A DNA stretch of 44,545 bases from Rhodothermales bacterium (lineage in GTDB: Bacteria; Bacteroidota; Rhodothermia; Rhodothermales; JABDKH01): positions 1-44,545 of the forward strand of contig JABDKO010000138.1 in assembly GCA_013002165.1 (NCBI GenBank), written 5' to 3'. The notes beneath the pieces were generated by a model. That model had not been told where the DNA came from. It saw nothing but the letters and a program-made list of their open reading frames with translations, and searched no databases. Position numbers and translations under genes: made by a program. Below, one piece after another: positions 24,549-32,238 of this stretch. Within the stretch, counting starts at the first letter, position 1, and every line of letters begins with the position of its first letter.

Positions 24549-26414
24549 TCATGACAGGATTTCTTCAATGCGGGCTACTATCTCGCTTGCTTTGAAAGGG
24601 AGGCCAGCCGTCTTGCACAACGAGTGAAGCGGGAGAAGGAAATCACTTCTCAAAATGCGGACAAGCTGCCCATCATTCAACTCGGGCACAAGTCCATGAT
24701 CAAAAGAACTCAGGATGGATCCTAGATCAGGTGCCATCGGGTTCAGGTGCCTCAAGTGGACTGCTCCAACCGTAAAGCCCTTCTTCCTGACGCGGTCGAC
24801 AGCTGACTCGATGGAGCCTCTTGTTGAGCCCCACCCTACGACAAGAAGCTGACCCTTCGGATCTCCGTAAACTGTCAGTGGAGGTATTTCAGCCTTGACC
24901 CGGGCGACTTTCTCAGCCCGAATACGCGTCATATGCTGGTGGTTTTCCGGATCGTATGAAACGTTTCCGGTGACATCCTCTTTTTCAAGACCTCCGATGC
25001 GGTGTTCAAGTCCTTTTGTTCCGGGTTTTGCCCATGGCCGTGCAAGCGTTTCCTCGTTGCGCCGGTAGGGAAGAAAAGCTGCTTCACTTCCCTCGAGTTC
25101 ATTCGTTTTCGTGATGAACTCCGCATTAAAAGGTTGCAGATCATCGGGATCAGGAATCAGCCACGGTTCAGAGCTATTAGCCAGGTAGCCATCTGAAAGA
25201 AGAATTACCGGTGTCATGTACTTGACCGCAATTCGACACGCTTCGTAAGCAGTTTCAAAACAATCACCAGGTGTACTGGTGGCAAGCACTGGTAGTGGCG
25301 CCTCTCCATTCCGGCCATAGAGCGCCTGCAGAAGATCGCTCTGCTCGGTCTTCGTTGGCAGGCCGGTTGATGGACCTCCGCGCTGAACGTTTACAACGAC
25401 CATTGGCAATTCAGTCATAAGACCGAGACCCATCGTCTCTGCTTTAAGTGCAAGTCCGGGTCCACTTGTGCCGGTAATGCCGAGCGTTCCGCCAAAACTA
25501 GCACCGAGTGCAGCACCCACCGCTGCAATTTCATCCTCGGCCTGAAACGTCGTGATATTGTAATTCTTGTAGCGGCTCAGCTCGTGTAGAAGGTCCGATG
25601 CAGGCGTAATCGGATAGGAGCCATAGAATATTTGCAACCCGCTTTTTTCGGCAGCTGCGACAATACCCATGGCGAGCGCCTGTACGCCACGGATAGCGCG
25701 GTACTTACCCGGAGGCAGTTTCGCCGGCCGCACATCATACTGAACAAGAAACTGCTCAGTCGTTTCGCCGTAGTGGAATCCTTTTGATAGCAAATGCAAG
25801 TTCGCCTTAAGGATCTCCGGTTTCTTCCCGAACTTCTGCTCGAGCCATTCATGGGCCGGCTCGACGGGTCTCGAATACAACCACAGTGCAAGTCCAAGTG
25901 CAAACATATTCTTGGATCGATCCACTTCCTTCTGGCCCAGGTCGAAGTCCTTGAGGGCCTCACGTGTGAGTGTCGTAAGCTTCACACGAATTACCCTGAA
26001 GGCCTGCAGTGAGTCATCATCCAGCGGATTGGCATCGTAGCCGGCAAGGTCAAGGTTGCGTTTCTCAAAGGCGTCAATGTTGACTATGATCGTTCCTTCG
26101 GGATTCAGTCGTCCAAGGTTGACCTTAAGTGCAGCAGGGTTCATTGCTACCAGCAGATCTACTTCATCTCCCGGAGTCTTGATGTTCACTGAACCGAAGT
26201 GCAACTGAAATCCGCTAACACCATACGTTGTGCCTGCCGGTGCCCGAATTTCGGCCGGGAAGTCGGGTAGTGTCGATAGATCGTTCCGGGCGTAAGCTGT
26301 CGCAAGAGTGAACTGTGAACCAGTCAGCTGCATGCCATCGCCTGAGTCTCCTGCGAATAGAATCGTCGCATCAGAGAGCACTTCTATTTTCTTTTCACGT
26401 GTCGTATCGCTCAT
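24549..26414 (-). CDS. korA: 2-oxoacid:ferredoxin oxidoreductase subunit alpha with fused gamma domain (KorA type)
   Basis: From ATG 26414 the product is 621 residues. The N-terminal part (about 1-190) is the gamma domain, with ILFAGDSGDGMQLTGSQF and VDLLVAMNPAALKVNLGRL. It is fused to the pyrimidine-binding alpha domain, with IFYGSYPITPASDLLHELSR, FQAEDEIAAVGAALGASFGG, TSGPGLALKAETMGLG and VVVNVQRGGPSTGLPTKTEQ. The C-terminal domain carries VVGWGSTRGSIESAVDRVR. This gamma-alpha fusion is standard for two-subunit KorAB enzymes. The longer start (26459) adds an unconserved 15 residues. It opens the korAB operon and is divergent from a small GNAT gene. Confidence 0.95.
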   Translation of the reverse strand: MSDTTREKKIEVLSDATILFAGDSGDGMQLTGSQFTLATAYARNDLSTLPDFPAEIRAPAGTTYGVSGFQLHFGSVNIKTPGDEVDLLVAMNPAALKVNLGRLNPEGTIIVNIDAFEKRNLDLAGYDANPLDDDSLQAFRVIRVKLTTLTREALKDFDLGQKEVDRSKNMFALGLALWLYSRPVEPAHEWLEQKFGKKPEILKANLHLLSKGFHYGETTEQFLVQYDVRPAKLPPGKYRAIRGVQALAMGIVAAAEKSGLQIFYGSYPITPASDLLHELSRYKNYNITTFQAEDEIAAVGAALGASFGGTLGITGTSGPGLALKAETMGLGLMTELPMVVVNVQRGGPSTGLPTKTEQSDLLQALYGRNGEAPLPVLATSTPGDCFETAYEACRIAVKYMTPVILLSDGYLANSSEPWLIPDPDDLQPFNAEFITKTNELEGSEAAFLPYRRNEETLARPWAKPGTKGLEHRIGGLEKEDVTGNVSYDPENHQHMTRIRAEKVARVKAEIPPLTVYGDPKGQLLVVGWGSTRGSIESAVDRVRKKGFTVGAVHLRHLNPMAPDLGSILSSFDHGLVPELNDGQLVRILRSDFLLPLHSLCKTAGLPFKASEIVARIEEILS

Positions 26415-26616
26415 ATCAGCTTTTAAAATGCGGATCCAGGACCGTGCTAGCCAAACCACAAGTTAGCGTAAAACTAGTAGATATCAACGTCCGTTGTTGT
26501 TCAAGGTTCGGCAGGTATCGTCTGCCGGAACAGATGCCTTGTTGTTGCTTTTGAAGCTTCAGTTACGACCTGCTACCGGCTGGGCGCGCCCCAATTCAAT
26601 TCCCAGATCGACGATA

Positions 26617-26913
26617 ATGACTACTGACATACCGGTCATCGACAACCCGGACTCGAAGCGATTCGAGGTACATGTGGATGGCCAGATCGCTCGCGTCGAA
26701 TACATTAACGCCACGAACAAAATTGTGTTGACACATACCGAGGTTCCGATAAACCTGGAAGGAAGGGGTATCGCAAAGTACCTCATCAAAGGAACACTCG
26801 ACATCCTTCGGACACGGTCTATCGATGTAATACCGCTGTGTCCTTTCGTTAAATCGTTTATCAGGCGTAATCCTGAATATGCCGATCTCGTACCAGCGGA
26901 ATATCCACTGTAG
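26617..26913 (+). CDS. Small GNAT-related N-acetyltransferase (YjdJ/GCN5-related type)
   Basis: With ATG at 26617 the protein has 98 residues, the usual length for this compact family (COG2388-like). Visible blocks are RVEYINATNKIVLTHTEVP, LEGRGIAKYLIKGTLDILR (the acetyl-CoA loop is EGRGIA) and VIPLCPFVKSFIRRNPEYADLV. The cysteine in PLCPF is conserved in the family. The substrate is unknown. An upstream GTG/TTG-type extension to 26494 has no similarity and is rejected. Region 26415-26616 separates it from the divergent korA and must hold both promoters; no clear promoter box is seen there. Confidence 0.88.
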   Translation: MTTDIPVIDNPDSKRFEVHVDGQIARVEYINATNKIVLTHTEVPINLEGRGIAKYLIKGTLDILRTRSIDVIPLCPFVKSFIRRNPEYADLVPAEYPL

Positions 26914-26986
26914 TTAATCAGTTATCACAGAATGGAACTGATGAAAATGAGGTCTCGTTGATACAATAACAGATAGTGGTTGTTTG

Positions 26987-27829
26987 ATGCCTCCTTCTTT
27001 TCAAGACCTTTTTTCGAAGCCAAAGCCGATCATTGCAATGGTACACACGGGACCCAGTCCCGGCGTGCCGGGGTTCCACTGCATGGAGAGCGCAATTGAG
27101 CGTGCGATTGCAGAGACGGAGGTGTATGTAAGTTGTGGCGTAGACGGACTACTGATTGAAAATATGCGAGACTTCCCGTGCGTCTCAGAAGCAGAGATGG
27201 GTCCGGAAGTGGTTGCAATGATGACGCGTGTTGCATGCGCGGTCAAGCGGCGTGCCAAACGAATCCCCGTTGGCATTCAGGTCTTGTTCCAGGCGAATCG
27301 AACCGCCATCGCCGTGGCTCAGGTCAGTGGATGCGAATTTATACGGGCAGAGGGATGGACATACGCCCACGTATCCGACAAGGGAATTGCTAAGGCGTCC
27401 GCAGGCTCAGTAGTCCGGTACCGTGAATCTATCGGTGCCGACCACGTGGCGGTTTTTGCTGACGTGAAAAAGAAGCATGCTTCCCATTCGCTGACCAATG
27501 ACCTTTCACTAGGTGACATTGCCTCGACGATGCACTTGCACATGGCAGACGCAATCGTCGTGACCGGAGCAAGCACTGGTCGTGAAGTGAATCCGGATGA
27601 TCTGGTCGATGCAGCGGCTAATACGGACCTGCCTGTTCTTGTGGGTAGCGGTGTAACACATGCAAACATAGGCAGCATGTTTCCATTGGCTGACGGTTTC
27701 ATAGTCGGTAGCTCATTCAAGGAAAACGGAGTATGGCACGGACCGGTATCTGAGGAGAGAGTTCGACGAATGGTTGACGCCGCAGAGACGACACGTGCAG
27801 CAACGGCTTCTACAATACATCGGAATTGA
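26987..27829 (+). CDS. BtpA/SgcQ-family TIM-barrel protein
   Basis: The 280-residue product begins KPIIAMVHTGPSPGVPGF, the hallmark start of BtpA/SgcQ proteins. It continues with GVDGLLIENMRDFP, IPVGIQVLFQANRTAIAVAQ, GCEFIRAEGWTYAHVSDKG, FADVKKKHASH, DAIVVTGASTGREV and LPVLVGSGVTHANI. These alternate as expected for a (beta/alpha)8 barrel. BtpA was named for photosystem I biogenesis in cyanobacteria, but in heterotrophs such as this the function is unknown. The ATG at 26987 is preferred to the TTG three bases upstream. The stop lies one base before the apaG start, so the two are probably coupled. Confidence 0.88.
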   Translation: MPPSFQDLFSKPKPIIAMVHTGPSPGVPGFHCMESAIERAIAETEVYVSCGVDGLLIENMRDFPCVSEAEMGPEVVAMMTRVACAVKRRAKRIPVGIQVLFQANRTAIAVAQVSGCEFIRAEGWTYAHVSDKGIAKASAGSVVRYRESIGADHVAVFADVKKKHASHSLTNDLSLGDIASTMHLHMADAIVVTGASTGREVNPDDLVDAAANTDLPVLVGSGVTHANIGSMFPLADGFIVGSSFKENGVWHGPVSEERVRRMVDAAETTRAATASTIHRN

Positions 27830-27830
27830 C

Positions 27831-28214
27831 ATGATCACTTACGTCGCCCGTACAGATAGCATTGAGATCGCTGTCCAACCGGTATGGCTCGACGGCCAGT
27901 CGAGTCCCATGGAAAAGAAATTCGCATTCGGGTACTACATAACAATAGCGAACAACAGCCTTCGTGATGTACAACTTCTGCGACGGCATTGGTTTATCAA
28001 CGACGCCAATGGCAAAATTCAGGAGGTCGAAGGTGAAGGCGTGATCGGTCAGCAGCCGGTTATCCGTCCAGGAGAATCACATTCCTACAACAGCTATTGT
28101 ATCCTGGAGACGTTTTCCGGAAGCATGGAAGGGACATACCTCATGGAGTGGGAAAATGGAGAGCGTTTCAGAGCAGTTATTCCGCAGTTCCTGCTGAAGG
28201 CAGCGGCGAACTAG
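27831..28214 (+). CDS. apaG: ApaG protein
   Basis: The 127-residue single-domain beta-sandwich protein has FGYYITIANNSLRDVQLLRR, HWFINDANGKIQEVEGEGVI, GQQPVIRPGESHSYNSYC and GSMEGTYLMEW. These are the standard ApaG blocks, including the E-G-x-G-V-x-G-Q-P turn. ApaG is linked to divalent cation resistance and diadenosine tetraphosphate levels in enterobacteria, but its molecular role is not settled. The ATG at 27831 follows GGAA and lies one base after the BtpA stop. A longer frame from 27774 would overlap BtpA and lacks family similarity. The 3' end overlaps the convergent small gene by 4 bases. Confidence 0.95.
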   Translation: MITYVARTDSIEIAVQPVWLDGQSSPMEKKFAFGYYITIANNSLRDVQLLRRHWFINDANGKIQEVEGEGVIGQQPVIRPGESHSYNSYCILETFSGSMEGTYLMEWENGERFRAVIPQFLLKAAAN

Positions 28215-28471
28215 ATCATTTCGATCGCTATTACACAGTCGGCCGTCGTTAACTCAATAATCTGATTACCCGCGGTAAGCTGAAAACCTGATATAGCATC
28301 CGGTAGTACCTCCCTCGGTGTTTCCATGTGAAAAAGAGTATCCGCCACGACGTGCCAGTCTTCCGGTGTCAGGTGGACCGTAGCTTTCCCATCCTCTACG
28401 ACAAAATTAGCGTAGTTGAGAACACGATTGAGATGATTAATTCCCTGTTTCTGGTGAAGGTTCGGATCCAT
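28211..28471 (-). CDS. Hypothetical protein, 86 residues
   Basis: A soluble, acidic ORF lies between the plus-strand apaG and thyA. Its composition is protein-like, with hydrophobic and charged residues alternating in LNRVLNYANFVVEDGKATV, PEDWHVVADTLFHM and IIELTTADCVIAIEM. No plausible competing gene lies in this interval. I do not recognise a family. The ATG at 28471 has no strong ribosome site. The stop overlaps the apaG stop region by 4 bases, tail to tail. Confidence 0.5.
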   Translation of the reverse strand: MDPNLHQKQGINHLNRVLNYANFVVEDGKATVHLTPEDWHVVADTLFHMETPREVLPDAISGFQLTAGNQIIELTTADCVIAIEMI

Positions 28472-28580
28472 TGAGGAAATGGTTTTTATTAAGACCTGAC
28501 CTGATTAGATTGCAGTCATGAACATGATCTCCCGGTGACCGTTCCCGACAAGTTACCGATTAGATATACTTGCAACAGAA

Positions 28581-29375
28581 ATGCGCCAATATTTAACCTA
28601 TCTACAGCACATCCTGGATGAGGGCGTGGACAAGACAGATCGAACCGGTACCGGTACCCGAAGCGTCTTCGGTTATCAGATGCGGTTCAATCTCGCCGAC
28701 GGATTCCCGGTCGTAACGACGAAGCGTCTTCATCTTCGAAGTATCATCCATGAATTGCTATGGTTTCTTAGTGGAGATACTAACACTCGATATCTGAATG
28801 CCAATGGAGTCACTATCTGGGACGAATGGGCCGATGAATCCGGTGAGTTGGGACCTGTTTACGGCAAGCAGTGGCGTCGCTGGGAAGGTGCAGACGGCAC
28901 CGTCACCGATCAGATTCAGAATGCGGTTGATACGCTGCGATCAAACCCGGACTCGAGGCGAATCCTCGTGTCTGCCTGGAAGGTGGATGAAGTGAAGGAC
29001 ATGGCGTTACCGCCGTGTCACCTGCTCTTTCAGTTTTACGTCGCCAACGGACGCCTGTCATGTCAGCTTTATCAACGGAGCGTCGATAGCTTTCTCGGCT
29101 TGCCGTTTAATATTGCCTCGTACGCTCTGCTTACGCACATGATGGCTCAGCAATGTGATCTGGATGTGGGCGACTTAATCTTTACCGGCGGTGATTGTCA
29201 TATCTATTCCAACCACCTGGAGCAGGTCAATCTGCAATTGTCGCGTTCGCCGAAGAAGCCTCCAAAGTTGGTGATTCACCGTAAACCGACAACAATCTTT
29301 GATTATTCCTACGAAGATTTTGAGCTCGTCGGGTACGAACATCACCCGAGAATTGCCGCAGACGTTGCCGTGTAA
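28581..29375 (+). CDS. thyA: Thymidylate synthase
   Basis: This enzyme methylates dUMP to dTMP with methylene-THF. The 264-residue protein has the same length as the E. coli enzyme. It has [17 protein letters not shown] (about residues 20-36), the nucleophile C146 in [30 protein letters not shown], and the C-terminal ending IAADVAV, in which the last residues close the active site. It is followed after three bases by folA, giving the common thymidylate/folate pair. glyA at 1746-3053 supplies the same methylene-THF pool. Region 28472-28580 holds its promoter; a TATACT box near 28565 is possible but lacks a clear -35. Confidence 0.98.
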   Translation: MRQYLTYLQHILDEGVDKTDRTGTGTRSVFGYQMRFNLADGFPVVTTKRLHLRSIIHELLWFLSGDTNTRYLNANGVTIWDEWADESGELGPVYGKQWRRWEGADGTVTDQIQNAVDTLRSNPDSRRILVSAWKVDEVKDMALPPCHLLFQFYVANGRLSCQLYQRSVDSFLGLPFNIASYALLTHMMAQQCDLDVGDLIFTGGDCHIYSNHLEQVNLQLSRSPKKPPKLVIHRKPTTIFDYSYEDFELVGYEHHPRIAADVAV

Positions 29376-29378
29376 GTC

Positions 29379-29897
29379 ATGCCTGATAAACCGTCGCGCC
29401 CGCAGATAGTCGTTATCGCTGCTGTTGCTACCAGGAACCGTGTGATTGGTGACGGACTGGATCTCCCGTGGCGAATACCCGAAGACCTAAAGCGATTCAA
29501 GCGACTGACTTTGGGACATCCGATGATAATGGGGCGTCGGACTTTTGACTCGCTCGTTGAGCAATTTGGTGGTCCTCTAAAGGGGCGACGACTTCTTGTC
29601 CTGTCGTCACGCGGACAGATGGAGAGCTTCCCCCAAATCGAAGTATTCCCGAGTATCGCAGAGGCACTCGAAGCAGTCCGTGATGATGAACTCGTATTTA
29701 TTGGCGGCGGCGGTGGCGTCTACGAAGAGTTCATTCCATTGGCGGACACGCTTGAGTTGACCGAAGTCGAAGGTGATTATTCGGGAGACACGTTCTTCCC
29801 GCCGTATGAGCATCTCATAGGTTCTGAATTTGAAGAGGTCCAACGAGAGGATCGTGACGGATTCTCGTTTGTGACATACGAGCGAATCTGCCGATAG
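29379..29897 (+). CDS. folA: Dihydrofolate reductase
   Basis: The 172-residue protein regenerates tetrahydrofolate from dihydrofolate with NADPH, which is needed after ThyA. Visible motifs are VVIAAVATRNRVIGDGLDLPWRIPEDLKRF (given as VIGDGLDLPWRIPEDLKRF, with the catalytic acidic residue in PEDLKRF), GHPMIMGRRTFDS, the cofactor segment LVLSSRGQ, and FIGGGGGVYEEFIP. The C-terminal ELTEVEGDYSGDTFFP is typical. It begins three bases after thyA and is probably translated from the same message. Its stop is followed after eight bases by a poly-C tract. Confidence 0.97.
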   Translation: MPDKPSRPQIVVIAAVATRNRVIGDGLDLPWRIPEDLKRFKRLTLGHPMIMGRRTFDSLVEQFGGPLKGRRLLVLSSRGQMESFPQIEVFPSIAEALEAVRDDELVFIGGGGGVYEEFIPLADTLELTEVEGDYSGDTFFPPYEHLIGSEFEEVQREDRDGFSFVTYERICR

Positions 29898-29905
29898 GTG
29901 ATCTG

Positions 29906-29919
29906 CCCCCCCCCCGGGG
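29906..29919. repeat. Homopolymer tract C10 followed by G4
   Basis: Ten C residues at 29906-29915 run directly into four G residues at 29916-29919, just after the folA stop and before the 62-bp element. It contains no ORF. Such a tract is prone to slippage in replication and in sequencing, so its exact length may be wrong. Confidence 0.8.
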
Positions 29920-29941
29920 AAAAATACATCCAGCTCGCGAA

Positions 29942-30003
29942 CTGCGCCAATGGGAATGTGCTAGAGAAGTTCTTGAACATTCTCTAGTAGATTTTCTAGA
30001 GAA
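29942..30003 (-). repeat. CTAG-rich 62-bp noncoding element, copy A
   Basis: This copy aligns without gaps to 37758-37819, with 41 of 62 positions identical by hand count. It starts CTGCGCCAATG (29942-29952), has CTAG at 29961, 29984 and 29996, and ends CTAGAGAA (29996-30003). The arm 29961-29972 pairs with 29975-29987 (12 bp, one bulged A, TT loop). The arm 29980-29987 can instead pair with 29996-30003. It lies 21 bases after the stop of the minus-strand molybdopterin oxidoreductase, so it would be in that transcript's 3' untranslated region. Confidence 0.7.
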
Positions 30004-30024
30004 ACTGTCGGATATAAGACTGGG

Positions 30025-31173
30025 TCAAACGGCGGTCACGGTTACGGATGGAATTGCATTCACGGAGTCTGATATATCGAGATCGGTATCGGGTTGCTCG
30101 TTGCCGCTTACATCAATTGCCCGGACTCGAATCTCATGATCGCCTGCAGCGAGGTTGACGTCAAAGAACCATTGCACCCAGACGGATCGGAACGGGTACG
30201 CCAGACCGGACTGTAGCTGAAGTGCACTCTCAAGCTCGGGCGCTGCCTCGACAATTTCATCAAGTGACACGATTGACGCGTCGGCCCACTGGGATCCGTC
30301 GATACTGACTTCTACACGCGAAATTGGCGATGCCCCACTTACGGCAATGCCGAACACTCGTGTTGCACCTGCCTGGACCATCCCGTTGCCAATCGGATCT
30401 GTGATCTTCGAGACAATCCGCAGTTCGCCATCGTCGATAAATCCGACATCTTGATACGTGCCAAATGGATCGTCACTCGCGACAGCTTCAATCCGCTCAA
30501 GCCACTTCAGATTCTTGTAGCCGAACGACTCACTCAGGATCAAGCGAACAGGTCCACCATGTATTTCGGGGAGTAGCTGTCCATTCATGTGCGTGACAAG
30601 TATCGGTGGGAAGAGCTGGGACTGTTCGTTTCCCTTGACCCTGTCAATTCGGAAGTTATTTGTGAACCCGTCATAGCCATAGACCCGGAACCGGCGAGCT
30701 TCGGGCCGGACACCAGCCCTGTCGGTAAACACGTCTAACGGAATCCCTGTCCATAACGCGGTGCCAATGAGGCCTTCAACTTCGTTGGTGTCGACAACGC
30801 AACGCATTGTTTTGAGGAGTGTAACAGCGTTTCCATTGGCTGCCTCCTCAACGAGGTCGGCATACGTAATTGTAACCGGGCTATCCACCAGGCCATCGAG
30901 CGTCAGGGTCCAGTCACCAGCGGAGATAGACGGTTGCTGCCAGTTCGGAATGGATACTTCGGCGCCGACCCGAACAAAGAAGTCCTCATTCGGGGTGATA
31001 AACGGAATTTGAAGACCATCAACGAGGGGCTCTACAAAATTTGTTTCGCACCCGACAACGTTGATTGCAGTTAGCCCTAGTACCGCCGTTGATGCGGTTT
31101 TGAGAAAGGCACGTCTGCCGACTCTGGCTTCTCCTTCTGTTTCATTTGTTCTGCGTTTTTCTCCTTGCAGCAT
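30025..31173 (-). CDS. Tat-exported molybdopterin-dependent oxidoreductase, sulfite-oxidase fold
   Basis: The 382-residue protein has a twin-arginine signal, GRRAFLKTAS (residues 19-28), then a hydrophobic stretch ending NVVGC (C42). The pattern suggests a Tat-exported lipoprotein. The Mo-cofactor domain (about 60-260) includes LDGLVDSPVTITYADL, TMRCVVDTNE with the molybdenum-ligating C125, and IHGGPVRLILSESFGYKNLKWLERI (read as HGGPVRLIL and GYKNLKWLERI). A Mo-co dimerisation-type Ig domain follows (about 275-365), with FGIAVSGASPISRVEVSIDG. The substrate is unknown. The start lies 97 bp inside the upstream barrel gene. No haem domain is adjacent, so the electron acceptor is not evident. Confidence 0.9.
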   Translation of the reverse strand: MLQGEKRRTNETEGEARVGRRAFLKTASTAVLGLTAINVVGCETNFVEPLVDGLQIPFITPNEDFFVRVGAEVSIPNWQQPSISAGDWTLTLDGLVDSPVTITYADLVEEAANGNAVTLLKTMRCVVDTNEVEGLIGTALWTGIPLDVFTDRAGVRPEARRFRVYGYDGFTNNFRIDRVKGNEQSQLFPPILVTHMNGQLLPEIHGGPVRLILSESFGYKNLKWLERIEAVASDDPFGTYQDVGFIDDGELRIVSKITDPIGNGMVQAGATRVFGIAVSGASPISRVEVSIDGSQWADASIVSLDEIVEAAPELESALQLQSGLAYPFRSVWVQWFFDVNLAAGDHEIRVRAIDVSGNEQPDTDLDISDSVNAIPSVTVTAV

Positions 31174-32096
31174 TTTCTTGTCGAGAATGAAATATCCAGA
31201 CCGACAAAGTAGTCGGTTGACTTGATGGTGTTTGCACCAACAGGTGTAAATCGAATCTGCCCGCTCAGTCCCACACTTCCGGGTAGTTGTATCCGCACGC
31301 CGCCTCCGGCCTTAACGTAGCGCTGTCGCGTAGGAAACGGATTGTAAACAGAGAACGCAATGTCAGGAGCCTCGATTGACCAAACGCCTCCAACGACACC
31401 CTGCACGAGAATCCTGCGCCCAAGATTTAGACCCAGCTCTGCCGAATAGAGAAACAGGTCATCAAACTCAGGTCTTGAATCGAAGACACAATCCAGGTCT
31501 TGTCCAACCTGACAATCTCGGGCAACTGAAAGGTCATAAAAACTTGTGGGATGCTCGAAGCCCACGGAGAACTGTGCGTAGAACGGAGCCGGATAAAAAC
31601 TACGACCGTACGATAGTAGAGCTCCCACATTTACCTGACCGCTTCCGGCCGACGGAGCATAATTGCGGGTATAGCCGAGCGGTATACTGCTGACTATTGA
31701 GATTGAAGCCGCGTTGCGTCCACCGGTTGCTCCGGCGATCCGGGCAAGACTGACCGAAAGGCCGACCTCCGCAGATCCAATAGCCCGCGTCTGATATTCG
31801 AAGGACGTATCCCGAACACGAATTCGCTTATATGGAATAGTACCGAAGAATGTAACAGTATTGGTCAGACCAATATCCGTATACAGATATGCAGCCTGTT
31901 CGACGTATGGTCGGTAGTCGACGTTATCTGCGTACGCTCGAAGGGTACCATCAAACGTAAATTGTTCGGTAGCGGCACTCTGTCCGTAGAAAACCTTTGC
32001 ATATACCGATCCGGCCTTTTGCGTCCAGGCCTGTCCCATGCCTGTCTGCGGTAACAGGGCAAAAATCAGGAATATGACAATTGAGCGCAGCTGCAT
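31077..32096 (-). CDS. Outer-membrane beta-barrel protein, uncharacterised
   Basis: The 339-residue protein has a Sec signal (residues 1-21, ending GMGQ). The rest is rich in alternating aromatic and small residues, with strand-like segments such as GSVYAKVFYGQS, AEVGLSVSLARI, VNVGALLSYGRSF and KAGGGVRIQL. It ends in a plausible last strand, YFVGLDISFS (about 297-306). An extra hydrophilic Lys/Glu-rich tail of about 30 residues follows and overlaps the next gene out of frame. This fits an outer-membrane barrel of about 10-14 strands with no assigned function. Pairing with the exported oxidoreductase suggests a shared envelope process, but that is inference. Confidence 0.75.
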   Translation of the reverse strand: MQLRSIVIFLIFALLPQTGMGQAWTQKAGSVYAKVFYGQSAATEQFTFDGTLRAYADNVDYRPYVEQAAYLYTDIGLTNTVTFFGTIPYKRIRVRDTSFEYQTRAIGSAEVGLSVSLARIAGATGGRNAASISIVSSIPLGYTRNYAPSAGSGQVNVGALLSYGRSFYPAPFYAQFSVGFEHPTSFYDLSVARDCQVGQDLDCVFDSRPEFDDLFLYSAELGLNLGRRILVQGVVGGVWSIEAPDIAFSVYNPFPTRQRYVKAGGGVRIQLPGSVGLSGQIRFTPVGANTIKSTDYFVGLDISFSTRKCCKEKNAEQMKQKEKPESADVPFSKPHQRRY

Positions 32097-32177
32097 CCAT
32101 CCGTTATCGACTTAAAAGCAAAGTTATCAACGAGTTGACAGCTTTTTGACAGGATCGTTCAGGGATATCGTTCTGGA

Positions 32178-32233
32178 GGAAAATCGCCTGTTTTCCGGGC
32201 CGAAATGTCACACAATTGTTGTAAATCCGGCCC
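32178..32233 (-). other. Two noncoding hairpins downstream of the exonuclease gene
   Basis: GGAAAA/TTTTCC (32178-32183, 32191-32196) and GGGCCG/CGGCCC (32197-32202, 32228-32233) sit in the 142-bp gap between the exonuclease stop and the barrel gene start. They could form a weak terminator or leader structure. No proper T tract follows, so the call is tentative. Confidence 0.25.
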
Positions 32234-32238
32234 TGGTG

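Noticed and set aside
28577-28592. Partial match to the CTGCGCCAATG start of the CTAG element near the thyA start
   Set aside because: The match covers only about nine bases, no CTAG cores follow, and it is explained by the thyA N-terminal codons.
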